A stretch of DNA of 64,000 nt from Conexibacter stalactiti. Its GTDB lineage: Bacteria; Actinomycetota; Thermoleophilia; Solirubrobacterales; Solirubrobacteraceae. Made by a program: the position numbers and the translations under genes. The notes under the pieces are model-generated. The model was given only the letters and a program-made list of their open reading frames with translations. It was not told the DNA's origin and made no database searches. Positions 34,365 through 42,680 of this stretch are shown one piece after another. How positions within the stretch are numbered: position 1 is the stretch's first letter; each line of letters begins with the position of its first letter. The stretch lies in the NCBI RefSeq assembly GCF_035967765.1, contig NZ_JAYWIT010000004.1; one strand, written 5' to 3'.

Positions 34365-35669
34365 ATGCCCGCAGACCTTCAGCAGGAGACGACCGAGCTG
34401 CTGCAGCGGCTCGTCCAGTTCGACACCGTCAACCCGCCCGGCAACGAGCGCGCCTGCCAGGAGTACCTCGCCGCGCACCTGACCGCGGCCGGCTTCGAGG
34501 TCGAGCTGCTCGGCGCGGTGGAGGAGCGGCCGAACCTCGTCGCGCGGCTGCGCGGCGAAGCGGAGGGCCCGACGCTCTGCCTGCTCGGCCACGTCGACAC
34601 CGTCCTCGCGAACCCCGACGAGTGGGAGCACGACCCGTGGTCGGGGGCGCTCGCCGACGGCTACCTGTGGGGTCGCGGCGCGCTCGACATGAAGTCGCAG
34701 GTGGCGGCCGAGGTCGCCGCCGCCGTCTCGCTCGCGCGCGAGGGCTGGCGGCCGGCGAAGGGCGACCTGCTCGTCGTCTCGGTCGTCGACGAGGAGACCG
34801 GCGGCGCGCTCGGCGCGCAGTGGCTGACGCAGAACCACCCCGACAAGGTCCGCTGCGACTACCTCCTCAACGAGGGCGGCGGCGAGGTCTTCGAATACCG
34901 CGGCAGACGCCGCTACGGCGTCTGCACCGCCGAGAAGGGCGTCTTCCGCTTCACGCTCACGACCGACGGCGTCGCCGGCCACGCCTCGCAGCCGAAGATG
35001 GGTGACAACGCGCTGCTGAAGCTGGCGCCGCTGCTGGAGGCCTTCGCGACACGTCAGCCCTCCTACGAGCTGACCGAGGCGCCCGCCGCCTTCCTCCGCG
35101 GCCTCGGCGAGAACCCCGCCGACCCGCAGGCCGCCGTGGCGCGCATGGCCGCCGCCGACCCGCGCCTGATCCCGATGTTCGAGCCGATGTTCGGCGTCAC
35201 CTTCACGCCGACGAAGGTCTCGGCCTCCGAGAAGATCAACGTGATCCCCAGCCGCGCGCGGCTGAGCGTCGACTGCCGCGTGCCGCCCGGGCTCGGCGAG
35301 GAGTCGGTCCGCCGCGCGCTCGCCGAGGTGCTCGGCCCCGAGGAGGGCTACCGGCTCGAGTTCGACTCGCGGATCAGCGGCAACGGCTCGCCGGTCGGCT
35401 CGCGGCTGCGCGAGGCGATCAACGGCTGGATCTCCTCGCAGGACCCGGCCGCCTCGACCGTCCCGTTGATCCTGCCGGGCTTCACCGACTCGCGCCACTT
35501 CCGCGCCGCCTTCCCCGACTGCGTCGCCTACGGCTTCTTCCCGCAGCAGCACCAGACGCGCTTCGAGACCGCGCCGCTCGTGCACAGCGCCAACGAGCGG
35601 ATCGACGTGCGCGATCTCGGTTTCGCGGCGACGTTCTACAAGGACGTCGCGCGGGAACTGCTCAGATAG
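34365..35669 (+). CDS. M20-family metallopeptidase (ArgE/DapE/carboxypeptidase type)
   Basis: Cytosolic zinc amidohydrolase of 434 residues. Metal ligands: His and Asp in LLGHVDTV near 69-72, bridging Asp in WGRGALDMKSQ, Glu pair in VVDEETGGALG near 145, and a C-terminal His in LVHSANERID. The lid or dimerisation domain lies about 180-290. Members remove N-acyl groups or cleave dipeptides, and specificity is not evident. ATG 34365 starts at the conserved ETTELLQRLVQFDTVNPPG. The stop shares a base with the pncB-like GTG (TAGTG), so the two are coupled. Confidence 0.92.
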   Translation: MPADLQQETTELLQRLVQFDTVNPPGNERACQEYLAAHLTAAGFEVELLGAVEERPNLVARLRGEAEGPTLCLLGHVDTVLANPDEWEHDPWSGALADGYLWGRGALDMKSQVAAEVAAAVSLAREGWRPAKGDLLVVSVVDEETGGALGAQWLTQNHPDKVRCDYLLNEGGGEVFEYRGRRRYGVCTAEKGVFRFTLTTDGVAGHASQPKMGDNALLKLAPLLEAFATRQPSYELTEAPAAFLRGLGENPADPQAAVARMAAADPRLIPMFEPMFGVTFTPTKVSASEKINVIPSRARLSVDCRVPPGLGEESVRRALAEVLGPEEGYRLEFDSRISGNGSPVGSRLREAINGWISSQDPAASTVPLILPGFTDSRHFRAAFPDCVAYGFFPQQHQTRFETAPLVHSANERIDVRDLGFAATFYKDVARELLR

Positions 35670-36757
35670 TGGCGCAGCGACAGCGGCTCGATCCCGACAC
35701 GTTCCGCCTGCCGGTCGAGCGGATTCGCGACGGCTGGTACTCCGACGCCTACTTCGTCTCGACGAAGCAGCTGCTCGAAGACGACGACCGTCACCCGCGC
35801 GTGCTGCTGCAGGTCTTCCAGAAACGCGACTCGCTGCTCGGCGGGATCGATGAGGCGATCGCGATCCTGAAGCTGTGCGCCGGTCGCCGCGCCGCCGACG
35901 GCAGGTGGCTGCCGGGCTGGGAGGAGCTGGAGGTCCACGCCCTCCACGAGGGCGACGCGATCGCTCCGCGCGAGGCGGTGCTGACGATCGCCGGCGACTA
36001 CACGCTGTTCGCCCACCTCGAGACGGTCTACCTCGGCACGCTCGCGCGCCGCTCGCTGGTGATGCGCAACGTGCGCGAGGTCGTCGAGGCCGCGGGCGGC
36101 AAGCAGGTGCTGTTCTTCCCCGCCCGTCACGACCACTGGCTGGTGCAGACCGGCGACGGCTGGGCGGCGCACGTCGCCGGCGCGATCGGCGTCTCGACCG
36201 AGGCGCAGGCGTCGTGGTGGGGCGGTCGCGGGATCGGCACCGTCCCGCACGGCCTGATCGCCGCGTACGGCGGCGACACCGTGCTGGCGGCCACCAAGTT
36301 CGCCGACCGCTTCGATCCCGACGTCAACGTGACCGTGCTGGTCGACTGGGACAACGACTCGGTCACGACCGCGCTGGCGGTCGCGGAGGCGCTCGGCGAC
36401 CGCCTCTGGGGCGTGCGGCTGGACACCGGCGAGCAGATGGTCGACCGCTCGCTGTGGCACGAGCTGGGCGACTTCAAGCCCGCGGGAGTCAATCCGCGAC
36501 TGGTCGAGAAGGTCCGCGGCGCGCTCGACGCGGGCGGCTTCGGCCACGTGCGGATCGTCGCCTCCGGCGGGTTCGACGCTGAGCGGATCCGCGCCTTCGA
36601 GGCCGACGGCGTGCCGGTCGACGCCTACGGCGTCGGCTCGTCGCTGATCCGCGGCCAGAACGACTACACCGCCGACGTCGTGCGCGTCGACGGCGCGCCG
36701 TGCGCGAAGGCGGGGCGGCGCGAGCGGCCCAACCCGCGGCTGGCGCGCGTCGAGTAG
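35669..36757 (+). CDS. pncB: Nicotinate phosphoribosyltransferase-family protein
   Basis: NAD-salvage enzyme of 362 residues transferring PRPP ribose-phosphate to nicotinate. SDAYFVSTKQLLEDDDRHPRV and the HLETVYLGTLARRSLVMRNVREV region fit the short PncB-like class. The barrel loop residues appear in VRLDTGEQMVDRS, IVASGGFDAERI and VDAYGVGSSLIRG (phosphate binding). It is shorter than classical PncB (about 400-440), as in other actinobacterial homologues, so exact base specificity is inferred. GTG 35669 overlaps the M20 stop by one base. Confidence 0.88.
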   Translation: MAQRQRLDPDTFRLPVERIRDGWYSDAYFVSTKQLLEDDDRHPRVLLQVFQKRDSLLGGIDEAIAILKLCAGRRAADGRWLPGWEELEVHALHEGDAIAPREAVLTIAGDYTLFAHLETVYLGTLARRSLVMRNVREVVEAAGGKQVLFFPARHDHWLVQTGDGWAAHVAGAIGVSTEAQASWWGGRGIGTVPHGLIAAYGGDTVLAATKFADRFDPDVNVTVLVDWDNDSVTTALAVAEALGDRLWGVRLDTGEQMVDRSLWHELGDFKPAGVNPRLVEKVRGALDAGGFGHVRIVASGGFDAERIRAFEADGVPVDAYGVGSSLIRGQNDYTADVVRVDGAPCAKAGRRERPNPRLARVE

Positions 36758-36822
36758 GGGCGGCGCGGCGTCGTGCCGCGGCGCGGGCGCGCGCGTCGGG
36801 CTCGGCGCGCGACGGCGCTCGC

Positions 36823-36828
36823 TATGCT
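36823..36828 (+). promoter_or_regulatory. Candidate leaderless -10 of mce
   Basis: TATGCT ends 9 bases before ATG 36838 in an otherwise extremely GC-rich 80-base gap. Confidence 0.55.
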
Positions 36829-36837
36829 CCGGCGCGC

Positions 36838-37248
36838 ATGCTCGGCCGCATCGATCACATCGGCGTCGCCGTCGAGGACCTCGACGCCGCGCTCGCGCTC
36901 TATGAGGGCGCGCTCAGAATGCCCGTCGTCCATCGTGAGACGGTCACGGAGCAGGGGGTCGAGGCGATCCTGCTCGACGTCGGCGAAGGTCACGTCGAGC
37001 TGCTGAAGCCGCTCGGCCCGGACACGCCGGTCGGCAAGTACCTCGCGAAGAAGGGCCCGGGGATCCACCACGTCGCCTACCAGGTGGAGGACATCGAGGC
37101 GACGCTCGCGTCGCTGAAGGCCTCCGGCCTGCGCCTGATCGACGAGACTCCCCGCATCGGCATCCGCGGCTCCAAGGTCGCCTTCGTGCACCCGGCCGCG
37201 ACCGGCGGCGTGCTGACCGAGATCGTCCAACCCGCGGAGGGACACTGA
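36838..37248 (+). CDS. mce: Methylmalonyl-CoA epimerase
   Basis: VOC-fold metalloenzyme of 136 residues that interconverts (2R)- and (2S)-methylmalonyl-CoA in propionate metabolism. N-terminal IDHIGVAVEDLDAAL, the central GPGIHHVAYQVEDIEATLASLKA and terminal VLTEIVQ carry the metal His and Glu residues. Length and sequence are typical. The mutase is not in the window. It overlaps the next small gene by TGATG. Confidence 0.94.
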   Translation: MLGRIDHIGVAVEDLDAALALYEGALRMPVVHRETVTEQGVEAILLDVGEGHVELLKPLGPDTPVGKYLAKKGPGIHHVAYQVEDIEATLASLKASGLRLIDETPRIGIRGSKVAFVHPAATGGVLTEIVQPAEGH

Positions 37249-37469
37249 TGGCAGGCGAGCAGAAGATCACGATCGGCTTCCGCGGGCAGACGCTGCCCGT
37301 GCGCGCCACGCCCGACCAGGTCACCGAGCTGATCGGCGCGCTCGGCAACGGTCAGACCGGCTGGTACGACCTGAAGACCGACGACGGCTCGATCTTCCTC
37401 GACCTCGGCAAGGTCGAGTACGTGCGCACCGACGCGCACGAGCAGCGCGTCGGCTTCGGGCTCGGCTGA
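37248..37469 (+). CDS. Small hypothetical protein coupled to mce
   Basis: 73-residue soluble protein, probably a small beta-rich domain (KITIGFRGQTLPVRATPDQV, then GWYDLKTDDGSIFLDLGKVEYVRTD). There is no Cys, signal or membrane helix. ATG overlaps the mce stop (TGATG), so it is translated with the epimerase. The family is not recognised. The pattern of short strands resembles small nucleotide- or protein-binding barrels, but no function is assigned. Confidence 0.78.
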   Translation: MAGEQKITIGFRGQTLPVRATPDQVTELIGALGNGQTGWYDLKTDDGSIFLDLGKVEYVRTDAHEQRVGFGLG

Positions 37470-37497
37470 GCCCCGTCCGGCCGGAGCCCCGACGACG

Positions 37498-38004
37498 ATG
37501 GTGACGTTCCCCGCTTCGCTGCAGGCGCTCGACCTCGCCGGTCTGCGCCTGACGCGCACGCTCGGCCACACGCCGGCGCTGGAGCGGGCGGTGCGGGGCT
37601 ATTCGCAGCTGGGGCAGTACGCGGCCGGCTGGCTGGCGCTTGGCGTCGCCGGCGCGGCGCTGGACCGGCCGCGACGAGCGGAGTGGGTCCGGGCGGTCGC
37701 CGGTGTCGGCGTCGCCTACGTCGCCAATCAGACGATCAAGTTCGCCGTCCGCCGTCCGCGGCCGCAGTTGGCGGACCTGCCGCAGCTGATGCAGACGCCG
37801 ACGCAGCTGAGCTTTCCGAGCGCGCACGCGACGTCGTCGTTCGCGGCGGCGCAAGCGTACGCCGGGCTGCTGCCGGCCGGGCCGCTGAAGGCGGCGGCGT
37901 TCGCGATGGCGGGCTCGCGGCTCTACCTCGGCGTGCACTGGCCGTCGGACATCGTCATAGGCGCCGCGCTCGGCACGGCGATCGGCAAGGGAGCACGCAC
38001 ATGA
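37498..38004 (+). CDS. PAP2-family membrane phosphatase
   Basis: Integral membrane phosphatase of 168 residues with about five helices. The three PAP2 motifs are present: KFAVRRPRP near 81, PSAHATSSF near 104, and SRLYLGVHWPSDI near 139. They supply the nucleophilic and acid His residues. Candidate substrates are lipid phosphates such as undecaprenyl pyrophosphate or phosphatidic acid. The terminal TGA overlaps the ychF ATG (ATGA). Confidence 0.92.
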   Translation: MVTFPASLQALDLAGLRLTRTLGHTPALERAVRGYSQLGQYAAGWLALGVAGAALDRPRRAEWVRAVAGVGVAYVANQTIKFAVRRPRPQLADLPQLMQTPTQLSFPSAHATSSFAAAQAYAGLLPAGPLKAAAFAMAGSRLYLGVHWPSDIVIGAALGTAIGKGART

Positions 38005-39080
38005 AGGTCGGGATCGTCGGCATGCCGAACGCGGGCAAGTCATCGCTCTTCAACGCGCTCACGCGCGCGGGCGCGGAGGCCGCCAACTACCCGTTCACGA
38101 CGATCGAGCCGAACGTCGCGGTGGTGCCGGTGCAGGACGAGCGGATCGACGCGCTCGCGGAGATGCTCGGCTCCTCCGAGATCGTCCACGACTCGATCGA
38201 CTTCCACGACATCGCCGGGCTCGTCAGAGGCGCCCACGAGGGCGAGGGCCTCGGCAACCAGTTCCTCGCGAACATCCGCGAGACCGACGCGATCGTCCAC
38301 GTCGTGCGCGCTCACAACGACGACAACGTGATCCACCCCGAGGGCCGCGTCGACCCGCTCTCCGACATCGACACGATCGAGACCGAGCTGATCTTCGCCG
38401 ACCTCGAGCAGGCCGAGCGCCGCCACGGCCGCGTCGTGCGCGCCGCGCGCGGCGGCGACAAGGTCGCGATCGCCGAGGAGGCGTGGCTGAGAGCGCTGAT
38501 CGAGGCGCTCCACGCCGGCAGACCGGCCCGCACCGTGCCCGCGCCCGAGGACGCGCCGAACGCGATCAAGGAGCTGCAGCCGCTGACGGCGAAGCCGGTC
38601 CTGTTCGTCGCCAACGTCGACGAGGGCACCGACGAGGTGCCGGCCGCGATCCTCGCCCACGCCGAGGCGCACGGCGCGAAGGCGGTCGCGATCTCCTCCC
38701 GCATCGAAGCCGAGCTGTCCGAGCTCGACGACGAGGAGGCGCAGGTGATGCGCGACGAGCTGGGGATCGCCGAGTCCGGCCTCCAGCGGATCGTCCGCGG
38801 CGCCTTCGAGCTGCTCAACCTGAACGCCTTCTTCACCGTCGGCAGCGGCGTCCGCGCCCAGTCGTGGCACCTGCGCAGAGGCCTCACCGCCTGGCACGCC
38901 GCCGGGGAGATCCACGGCGACATCCAGAAGGGCTTCGTGCGCGCCGAGGTGATCGGCTGGAGAGCGCTGCTCGACGCCGGCGGCTACGCCGCCGCGAGAG
39001 AGAAGGGCACGCTCAGAGTCGAGGGGCGCGACTACGTGATGCAGGACGGCGACGTGATCACCGTCAAGTTCACGCCGTAG
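38001..39080 (+). CDS. ychF: Ribosome-associated ATPase YchF/OLA1
   Basis: Obg-related P-loop ATPase of 359 residues that binds the ribosome and reacts to redox stress. G1 is GMPNAGKSS, G3 is DIAGLVRGA, and the G4 position is NVDE (NxxE instead of NKxD), the change that gives ATP preference. A coiled-coil region spans about 135-195, and a C-terminal TGS domain begins near FFTVGSGVRAQSWHLRRG. It is strongly conserved yet uses several AGA arginine codons, showing that AGA is native here. Confidence 0.97.
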   Translation: MKVGIVGMPNAGKSSLFNALTRAGAEAANYPFTTIEPNVAVVPVQDERIDALAEMLGSSEIVHDSIDFHDIAGLVRGAHEGEGLGNQFLANIRETDAIVHVVRAHNDDNVIHPEGRVDPLSDIDTIETELIFADLEQAERRHGRVVRAARGGDKVAIAEEAWLRALIEALHAGRPARTVPAPEDAPNAIKELQPLTAKPVLFVANVDEGTDEVPAAILAHAEAHGAKAVAISSRIEAELSELDDEEAQVMRDELGIAESGLQRIVRGAFELLNLNAFFTVGSGVRAQSWHLRRGLTAWHAAGEIHGDIQKGFVRAEVIGWRALLDAGGYAAAREKGTLRVEGRDYVMQDGDVITVKFTP

Positions 39081-39092
39081 CGGGGCGCGCGC

Positions 39093-39227
39093 TCACCCGA
39101 AGAAGAACCAGCGGATGTACTGCCGGAACGTCATCCGCTCTGGCGTCACCGGCTCACCGTAGATGTCGAGCAGCGGTATCTCGTCAGCCTCGGGCGGCCA
39201 GTCGATGTCGTCGCGCTTCTTGAACAT
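39093..39227 (-). CDS. Small 44-residue protein
   Basis: Short frame with strongly coding-like codon choice: nearly all third positions are G or C. ATG 39227 has AGGTG five bases upstream. The predicted peptide starts MFKKRDDIDWPPEADEIPLL and ends RMTFRQYIRWFFFG: acidic first half, aromatic amphipathic C-terminus. It begins 9 bases after the stop of the membrane-protein gene on the same strand, suggesting co-transcription. Function unknown; it could associate with the membrane or with its neighbour's product. Confidence 0.6.
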   Translation of the reverse strand: MFKKRDDIDWPPEADEIPLLDIYGEPVTPERMTFRQYIRWFFFG

Positions 39228-39236
39228 GCAGGCACC

Positions 39237-39716
39237 TTAGGTCGTGAAGATTCGGCTCGCAACGGTCGCGGCGAGTTGGATGAGCAGGCCGATCGCGCCG
39301 AGTCGAAATGACCGCGAAACGACCATCGTGCGTTGTGACAGCAGCTTCTGGTGCAACGCCAGACCTCTGATGAAGTGCAACCACAGATCGCGCTCAGCGG
39401 ACTGGCCTGGTGGCAGCGCCGCGATCGTCAGCGATCTGACCAAGACATCGATGCTGAGGCCGTTCGGCACTCGACCGGGCGGCCAGATCACCGCAAGCGC
39501 GCTGGCGGTCACCAGGAGGAACGCCGTGATGGCGCACCAGGCGAACAGCGCGGAGGAGCCCTCGAAGGCCCGCTCGTCCAACAGCGAGATCGCGATCGCG
39601 GCTGTTGCGATCAAGAGGCTCGCGCCACTGCGCATCTCTGATGCGGCTGCCTGCTGCCGCCCGATCGCCCGCTGGGCTTCGTCGTAGATCAGCTCGTCGG
39701 CGCTCGGCGCTGGCAC
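39237..39716 (-). CDS. Hypothetical three-helix membrane protein
   Basis: Unrecognised protein of 159 residues. An N-terminal amphipathic helix (DELIYDEAQRAIGRQQAAAS) leads to two hydrophobic helices (about 30-46 and 57-78), a long charged helix (about 88-135) and a third hydrophobic helix at the C-terminus (LGAIGLLIQLAATVASRIF). The layout recalls SLATT-like or Pycsar-type membrane effectors, but no cyclase or sensor gene is adjacent, so that is speculation. Codon choice is less GC3-biased than its neighbours, hinting at acquisition. GTG 39716 has TAGCGT 7 bases upstream. Confidence 0.7.
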   Translation of the reverse strand: MPAPSADELIYDEAQRAIGRQQAAASEMRSGASLLIATAAIAISLLDERAFEGSSALFAWCAITAFLLVTASALAVIWPPGRVPNGLSIDVLVRSLTIAALPPGQSAERDLWLHFIRGLALHQKLLSQRTMVVSRSFRLGAIGLLIQLAATVASRIFTT

Positions 39717-39723
39717 CCCGGAA

Positions 39724-39729
39724 ACGCTA
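39724..39729 (-). promoter_or_regulatory. Candidate leaderless -10 of the membrane-protein gene
   Basis: TAGCGT on the minus strand ends 7 bases before GTG 39716. Confidence 0.45.
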
Positions 39730-39775
39730 GGGAGCGAATCGCGTCACGTGGGACGCGGAACGTGACGATTCTGCG

Positions 39776-40645
39776 TCAGAGCCGCGACGGGTCGCCGGCG
39801 TCGCGCAGGCGTCTGGCGAGTCTGTTCATCCCGAGCGCCTCGGCGGCGTCGGCGCCGCCGGCGAGGTCGAGCGGCCGATCGGCCGGGCGGGGGACCTCGA
39901 CGCGCTGCAGCGTGGCGATCGCGAGGTAGTCGCGCAGCTCGCCGGCCTGCTCGCGCAGCGCTCTGGCGACGCGCGGTCTCTCGCCGTCGGGATCGGCCAG
40001 CGCCGCCTCCAGCGAGCCGTGGCGGCGCAGCAGGTCGGCCGCGCCCTTCTCGCCGATCCCTCTCGCGCCCGGAAGGCCGTCGGACGGGTCGCCGCGCAGC
40101 GCGATGAAGTCGGGCACGAGCGCCGGCGGGATCCCGTAGCGCTGTTCCACGGCGGCCGGCGTCATCGGCTCGAACCCTCTCACGCCGGTCTTCAGGTAGA
40201 GGACCGTGACGGCATCGGTCGCGCACTGGAACATGTCGCGGTCGCCGGTCATCAGCAGCGCCTCGCCGCCGGCCTCGACCTCGCTCAGCGCGAACGAGTG
40301 CAGCAGGTCGTCGGCCTCCAGCTCGTCGGTCCCGGCGAGCGTCCAGCCGAAGCCCTCGAACAGCTCGCCGGCGCGCGCGAACTGCGCCGCCAGCCCGTCG
40401 GGGACCGGGGGCCGGTCGGCGTGGTACCCGCCGTAGCGCTCGACGCGATATCTCGCCGCCTCCGCGCCGTTGCAGATCACGACCGCGCGCGGCCGGCGGT
40501 CGGCGACGATCCGCAGGATCGCGTTGGTCGCGCCGAGCAGCGCGTTGACGGGCATCCCGTCGACCCCCGTGATCTTGTCCGGCAGCGCGAACCAGGCGCG
40601 GTAGAGCAGCGACGGGGCGTCGACGGCGAGCAGCGGGGCGGGCAT
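39776..40645 (-). CDS. 5'-3' exonuclease (PolA N-domain/FEN-like)
   Basis: Stand-alone flap/5' nuclease of 289 residues. The N-terminal LLAVDAPSLLYRAWFAL has the first metal Asp. Further acidic ligands lie in TDELEADDLL and LLMTGDRDMFQ, and the helix-hairpin-helix region FIALRGDPSDGLPGARGIGEKGA binds DNA. It may process Okazaki fragments or repair flaps alongside PolA encoded elsewhere. TAGGCT lies 7 bases before ATG 40645. Confidence 0.92.
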   Translation of the reverse strand: MPAPLLAVDAPSLLYRAWFALPDKITGVDGMPVNALLGATNAILRIVADRRPRAVVICNGAEAARYRVERYGGYHADRPPVPDGLAAQFARAGELFEGFGWTLAGTDELEADDLLHSFALSEVEAGGEALLMTGDRDMFQCATDAVTVLYLKTGVRGFEPMTPAAVEQRYGIPPALVPDFIALRGDPSDGLPGARGIGEKGAADLLRRHGSLEAALADPDGERPRVARALREQAGELRDYLAIATLQRVEVPRPADRPLDLAGGADAAEALGMNRLARRLRDAGDPSRL

Positions 40646-40652
40646 GGCGGGG

Positions 40653-40658
40653 AGCCTA
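40653..40658 (-). promoter_or_regulatory. Candidate leaderless -10 of the exonuclease gene
   Basis: TAGGCT on the minus strand ends 7 bases before ATG 40645. Confidence 0.5.
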
Positions 40659-40693
40659 ACGGCCCCAGCGAACGTCCACCCCGACTCTGCCCG

Positions 40694-42076
40694 CTACCGC
40701 CGCAGCGTCGTCGCGACCGTCGTCGCGCGCGCGGCGCCGTTGCGCGGCGTGAACGTCACCCGCACCGTCACGCGCACCGTTCTTCTGCCGCGCAGCGCCG
40801 CTCTCCCGCGCGCGCCGATCCGCAGCGTCAGCGGCAGCTCGCCGGCGCGGCGTGCTCTCACGCCACCGCTCGCGATCGTCACGCGCCCCGCGCTCGTGGT
40901 CGCAAGCGCCTTCAGCGTGCCCGCGCCGGGGACGCGGACGCGCACGACCAGGCCGCTTCTCAGCGCGCGCGACAGCGAGGCCGCGGACAGCCGCGCGGTC
41001 AGCCTGGCCGCGCCGCCGCCCGGCCGCGTTCGTCTCGCCGGCTGCTGACCGCCGCCGTCAGCGGGCGGCGTGACAGGGACAGCCGGGCGCGGCGCGGGCG
41101 GCATCGGCGTCACCGGGCGCGGCCCCGGATTGACGTCGGCCGGGCCCCAGTCGGGCTGGCTGGCGCCCGGCAGCACGACCGACGGCTGTGGGCTGCCGCA
41201 GTCGTCCGGGCCGCGCTTCACGAGCACGCCCTCTGGGATCGCCCAGGCGAGCGCGTCGCCGGCCGGCGACCAGGTCGGGCCCGCGAGGCCGGCGACCTCG
41301 TTGGTCGCGCAACGCATCGCCGGCGCCGCCGGCGGGGCGCCGCTCAGCGCCGACCCGCTGACGTCGTACCAGACGAGGTGGGTGCTCTCCGCGTAGCCGC
41401 GCACGGCCGCGAAGCGTCGCCCGTCGGGCGACAGCTCGCCGTCGCCGAGGTCGGTCCCCGCGCCGGAGACGGTGTCCTGGTCGTCGAACCAGTGGACTGG
41501 CCCGCCGCCGCCGAGGTCGACGACGTTGACGTGCGAGCCGTAACCGCCGAACTGCAGCAGCCGCGTGCTCGTCGCCCACGACGGCTGGCGCAGGTGGGTG
41601 ATCGCCTCTCTGTCCGGCGACGCCGTGCCGTCGGCCGACGTGACCGCCGTCGCGGAGCGGATCCCGCAGCTGACGCCGACCGGGCAGCTGTTGGAGACGA
41701 CCGTCCACGCGATCCGTGCGCCGTCAGGCGCGAGCGCGACCTGGACCGGCGGGCCGTCGACCCAGTCGCCGGCCGAGTTGACGAGCGCCGGCGGGTCGAA
41801 GCGGCTCAGCACCTCTCCGTTCTGCCGCAGCCGCACGATCTCGGTCCCGTGGCCGGCGGCGATCGTGCCGTCGTCGGCCTGCGACGGTGAGCGGTAGGGC
41901 GCGGCGGCGCTGCCGTCGGTCGTGACGCGGTACTGGCCGCTGCCGTCAGGCCGTGCGAGCCAGATGTCGTGGTTCTGCACGTAGACGAGCGAGTCGCCGC
42001 TCGCGACCGCCGGCGCGGCTGCCGCGACGAGCGCGGCCGCAAGCGCGCCGCGCCTGAGCAGGCGGACGGTTCTCAC
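40694..42076 (-). CDS. Secreted TolB/WD40-like beta-propeller protein
   Basis: Exported protein of 460 residues. The signal peptide (1-26) ends at PAVASGDS. Repeated blades follow with DIWLARPDGSGQYRVTTDG, VALAPDGARIAWTV, GELSPDGRRFAAVRG and PTWSPAGDALAWAIP, the TolB-type xSPDGxxIA pattern (about 30-310). A Pro-rich linker leads to a C-terminal beta domain of about 100 residues rich in Arg/Val (VRVRVPGAGTLKALA), often seen in secreted Solirubrobacter-type proteins. Ligand unknown. GTG 42076 overlaps the cupin stop. Confidence 0.8.
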   Translation of the reverse strand: MRTVRLLRRGALAAALVAAAAPAVASGDSLVYVQNHDIWLARPDGSGQYRVTTDGSAAAPYRSPSQADDGTIAAGHGTEIVRLRQNGEVLSRFDPPALVNSAGDWVDGPPVQVALAPDGARIAWTVVSNSCPVGVSCGIRSATAVTSADGTASPDREAITHLRQPSWATSTRLLQFGGYGSHVNVVDLGGGGPVHWFDDQDTVSGAGTDLGDGELSPDGRRFAAVRGYAESTHLVWYDVSGSALSGAPPAAPAMRCATNEVAGLAGPTWSPAGDALAWAIPEGVLVKRGPDDCGSPQPSVVLPGASQPDWGPADVNPGPRPVTPMPPAPRPAVPVTPPADGGGQQPARRTRPGGGAARLTARLSAASLSRALRSGLVVRVRVPGAGTLKALATTSAGRVTIASGGVRARRAGELPLTLRIGARGRAALRGRRTVRVTVRVTFTPRNGAARATTVATTLRR

Positions 42077-42567
42077 GACGCCACCTGCGGCGGGCCCTCG
42101 ACGGCGACGCCGTACTCGGCGAGGATCGCGCCGAGCGCCTCGGGACCGAGCGTGCCGAGTCCCGCCGGCGGCAGGTCGCGCTCCGGCGCGGCCTCGCCGA
42201 CGGCGTGGAAGAAGCGGTCGAAGCCGGCCGGCGTGATCGTCACCAGCAGCTGCGCGCGCTGCGAGCGGACGGTGAAGGCGTGCGCGCGGCCACGCGGCAG
42301 GAAGGCGCTCTCGCCGGCTCGCAGCGTCGATTCGCCGTCCTCGCCGAAGAGCGTCAGCTCGCCCTCGATCAGGTGGAACAGCTCGTCCTCGTTCGTGTGG
42401 CGGTGCAGCGGCGTCGCGAAGCCGCGCGCCATCACGTGCAGCTGCTGGGCGCACGCGTCGGCGCTCTCGGCGCCGGTCAGCAGGTCGATCACGAGCGCAT
42501 CCATCGTCCAGCTGGCGTGGCGGACGTCGGCGGCTGCATCGGTGGGGATGTGGATCAGCGGGTTCAT
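42073..42567 (-). CDS. Cupin-domain protein
   Basis: Single-domain cupin of 164 residues. Motif 1 is PLHRHTNEDELFHLIEGEL (HxH...E metal ligands) and motif 2 is PRGRAHAFTV (His). Metal binding is expected; the function may be enzymatic or sensory. It is divergent from a LuxR gene across a 113-base gap with strong nested inverted repeats, which suggests co-regulation. ATG 42567 is selected over an upstream alternative because it starts immediately before the conserved fold. It is translationally coupled to the propeller gene downstream (GTGA). Confidence 0.88.
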   Translation of the reverse strand: MNPLIHIPTDAAADVRHASWTMDALVIDLLTGAESADACAQQLHVMARGFATPLHRHTNEDELFHLIEGELTLFGEDGESTLRAGESAFLPRGRAHAFTVRSQRAQLLVTITPAGFDRFFHAVGEAAPERDLPPAGLGTLGPEALGAILAEYGVAVEGPPQVAS

Positions 42568-42600
42568 GGCCGCCAGCTTGGCCGTGCCGTGCCGCGCTTC

Positions 42601-42647
42601 CCATCCCCTGCGGCGGGGTGATCGCACCCCCTACATGTGAGGGATGG
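42601..42647. promoter_or_regulatory. Nested inverted repeats in the cupin/luxR divergent promoter region
   Basis: Outer arms CCATCCC (42601-42607) and GGGATGG (42641-42647) enclose GGGGTG-ATCG-CACCCC (42615-42630), with an ACATGT palindrome between. This is a good candidate binding site for the adjacent LuxR regulator. Confidence 0.5.
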
Positions 42648-42667
42648 ACCGGTGGGCGCCGTCCGCG

Positions 42668-42673
42668 TACGCT
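42668..42673 (+). promoter_or_regulatory. Candidate leaderless -10 of the luxR gene
   Basis: TACGCT ends 7 bases before ATG 42681, just downstream of the inverted repeats. Confidence 0.5.
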
Positions 42674-42680
42674 CCCGTTC

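Noticed and set aside
39237..39716. Confident call as a CBASS/Pycsar effector
   Set aside because: Topology is only suggestive and no nucleotide cyclase or sensor gene is adjacent.
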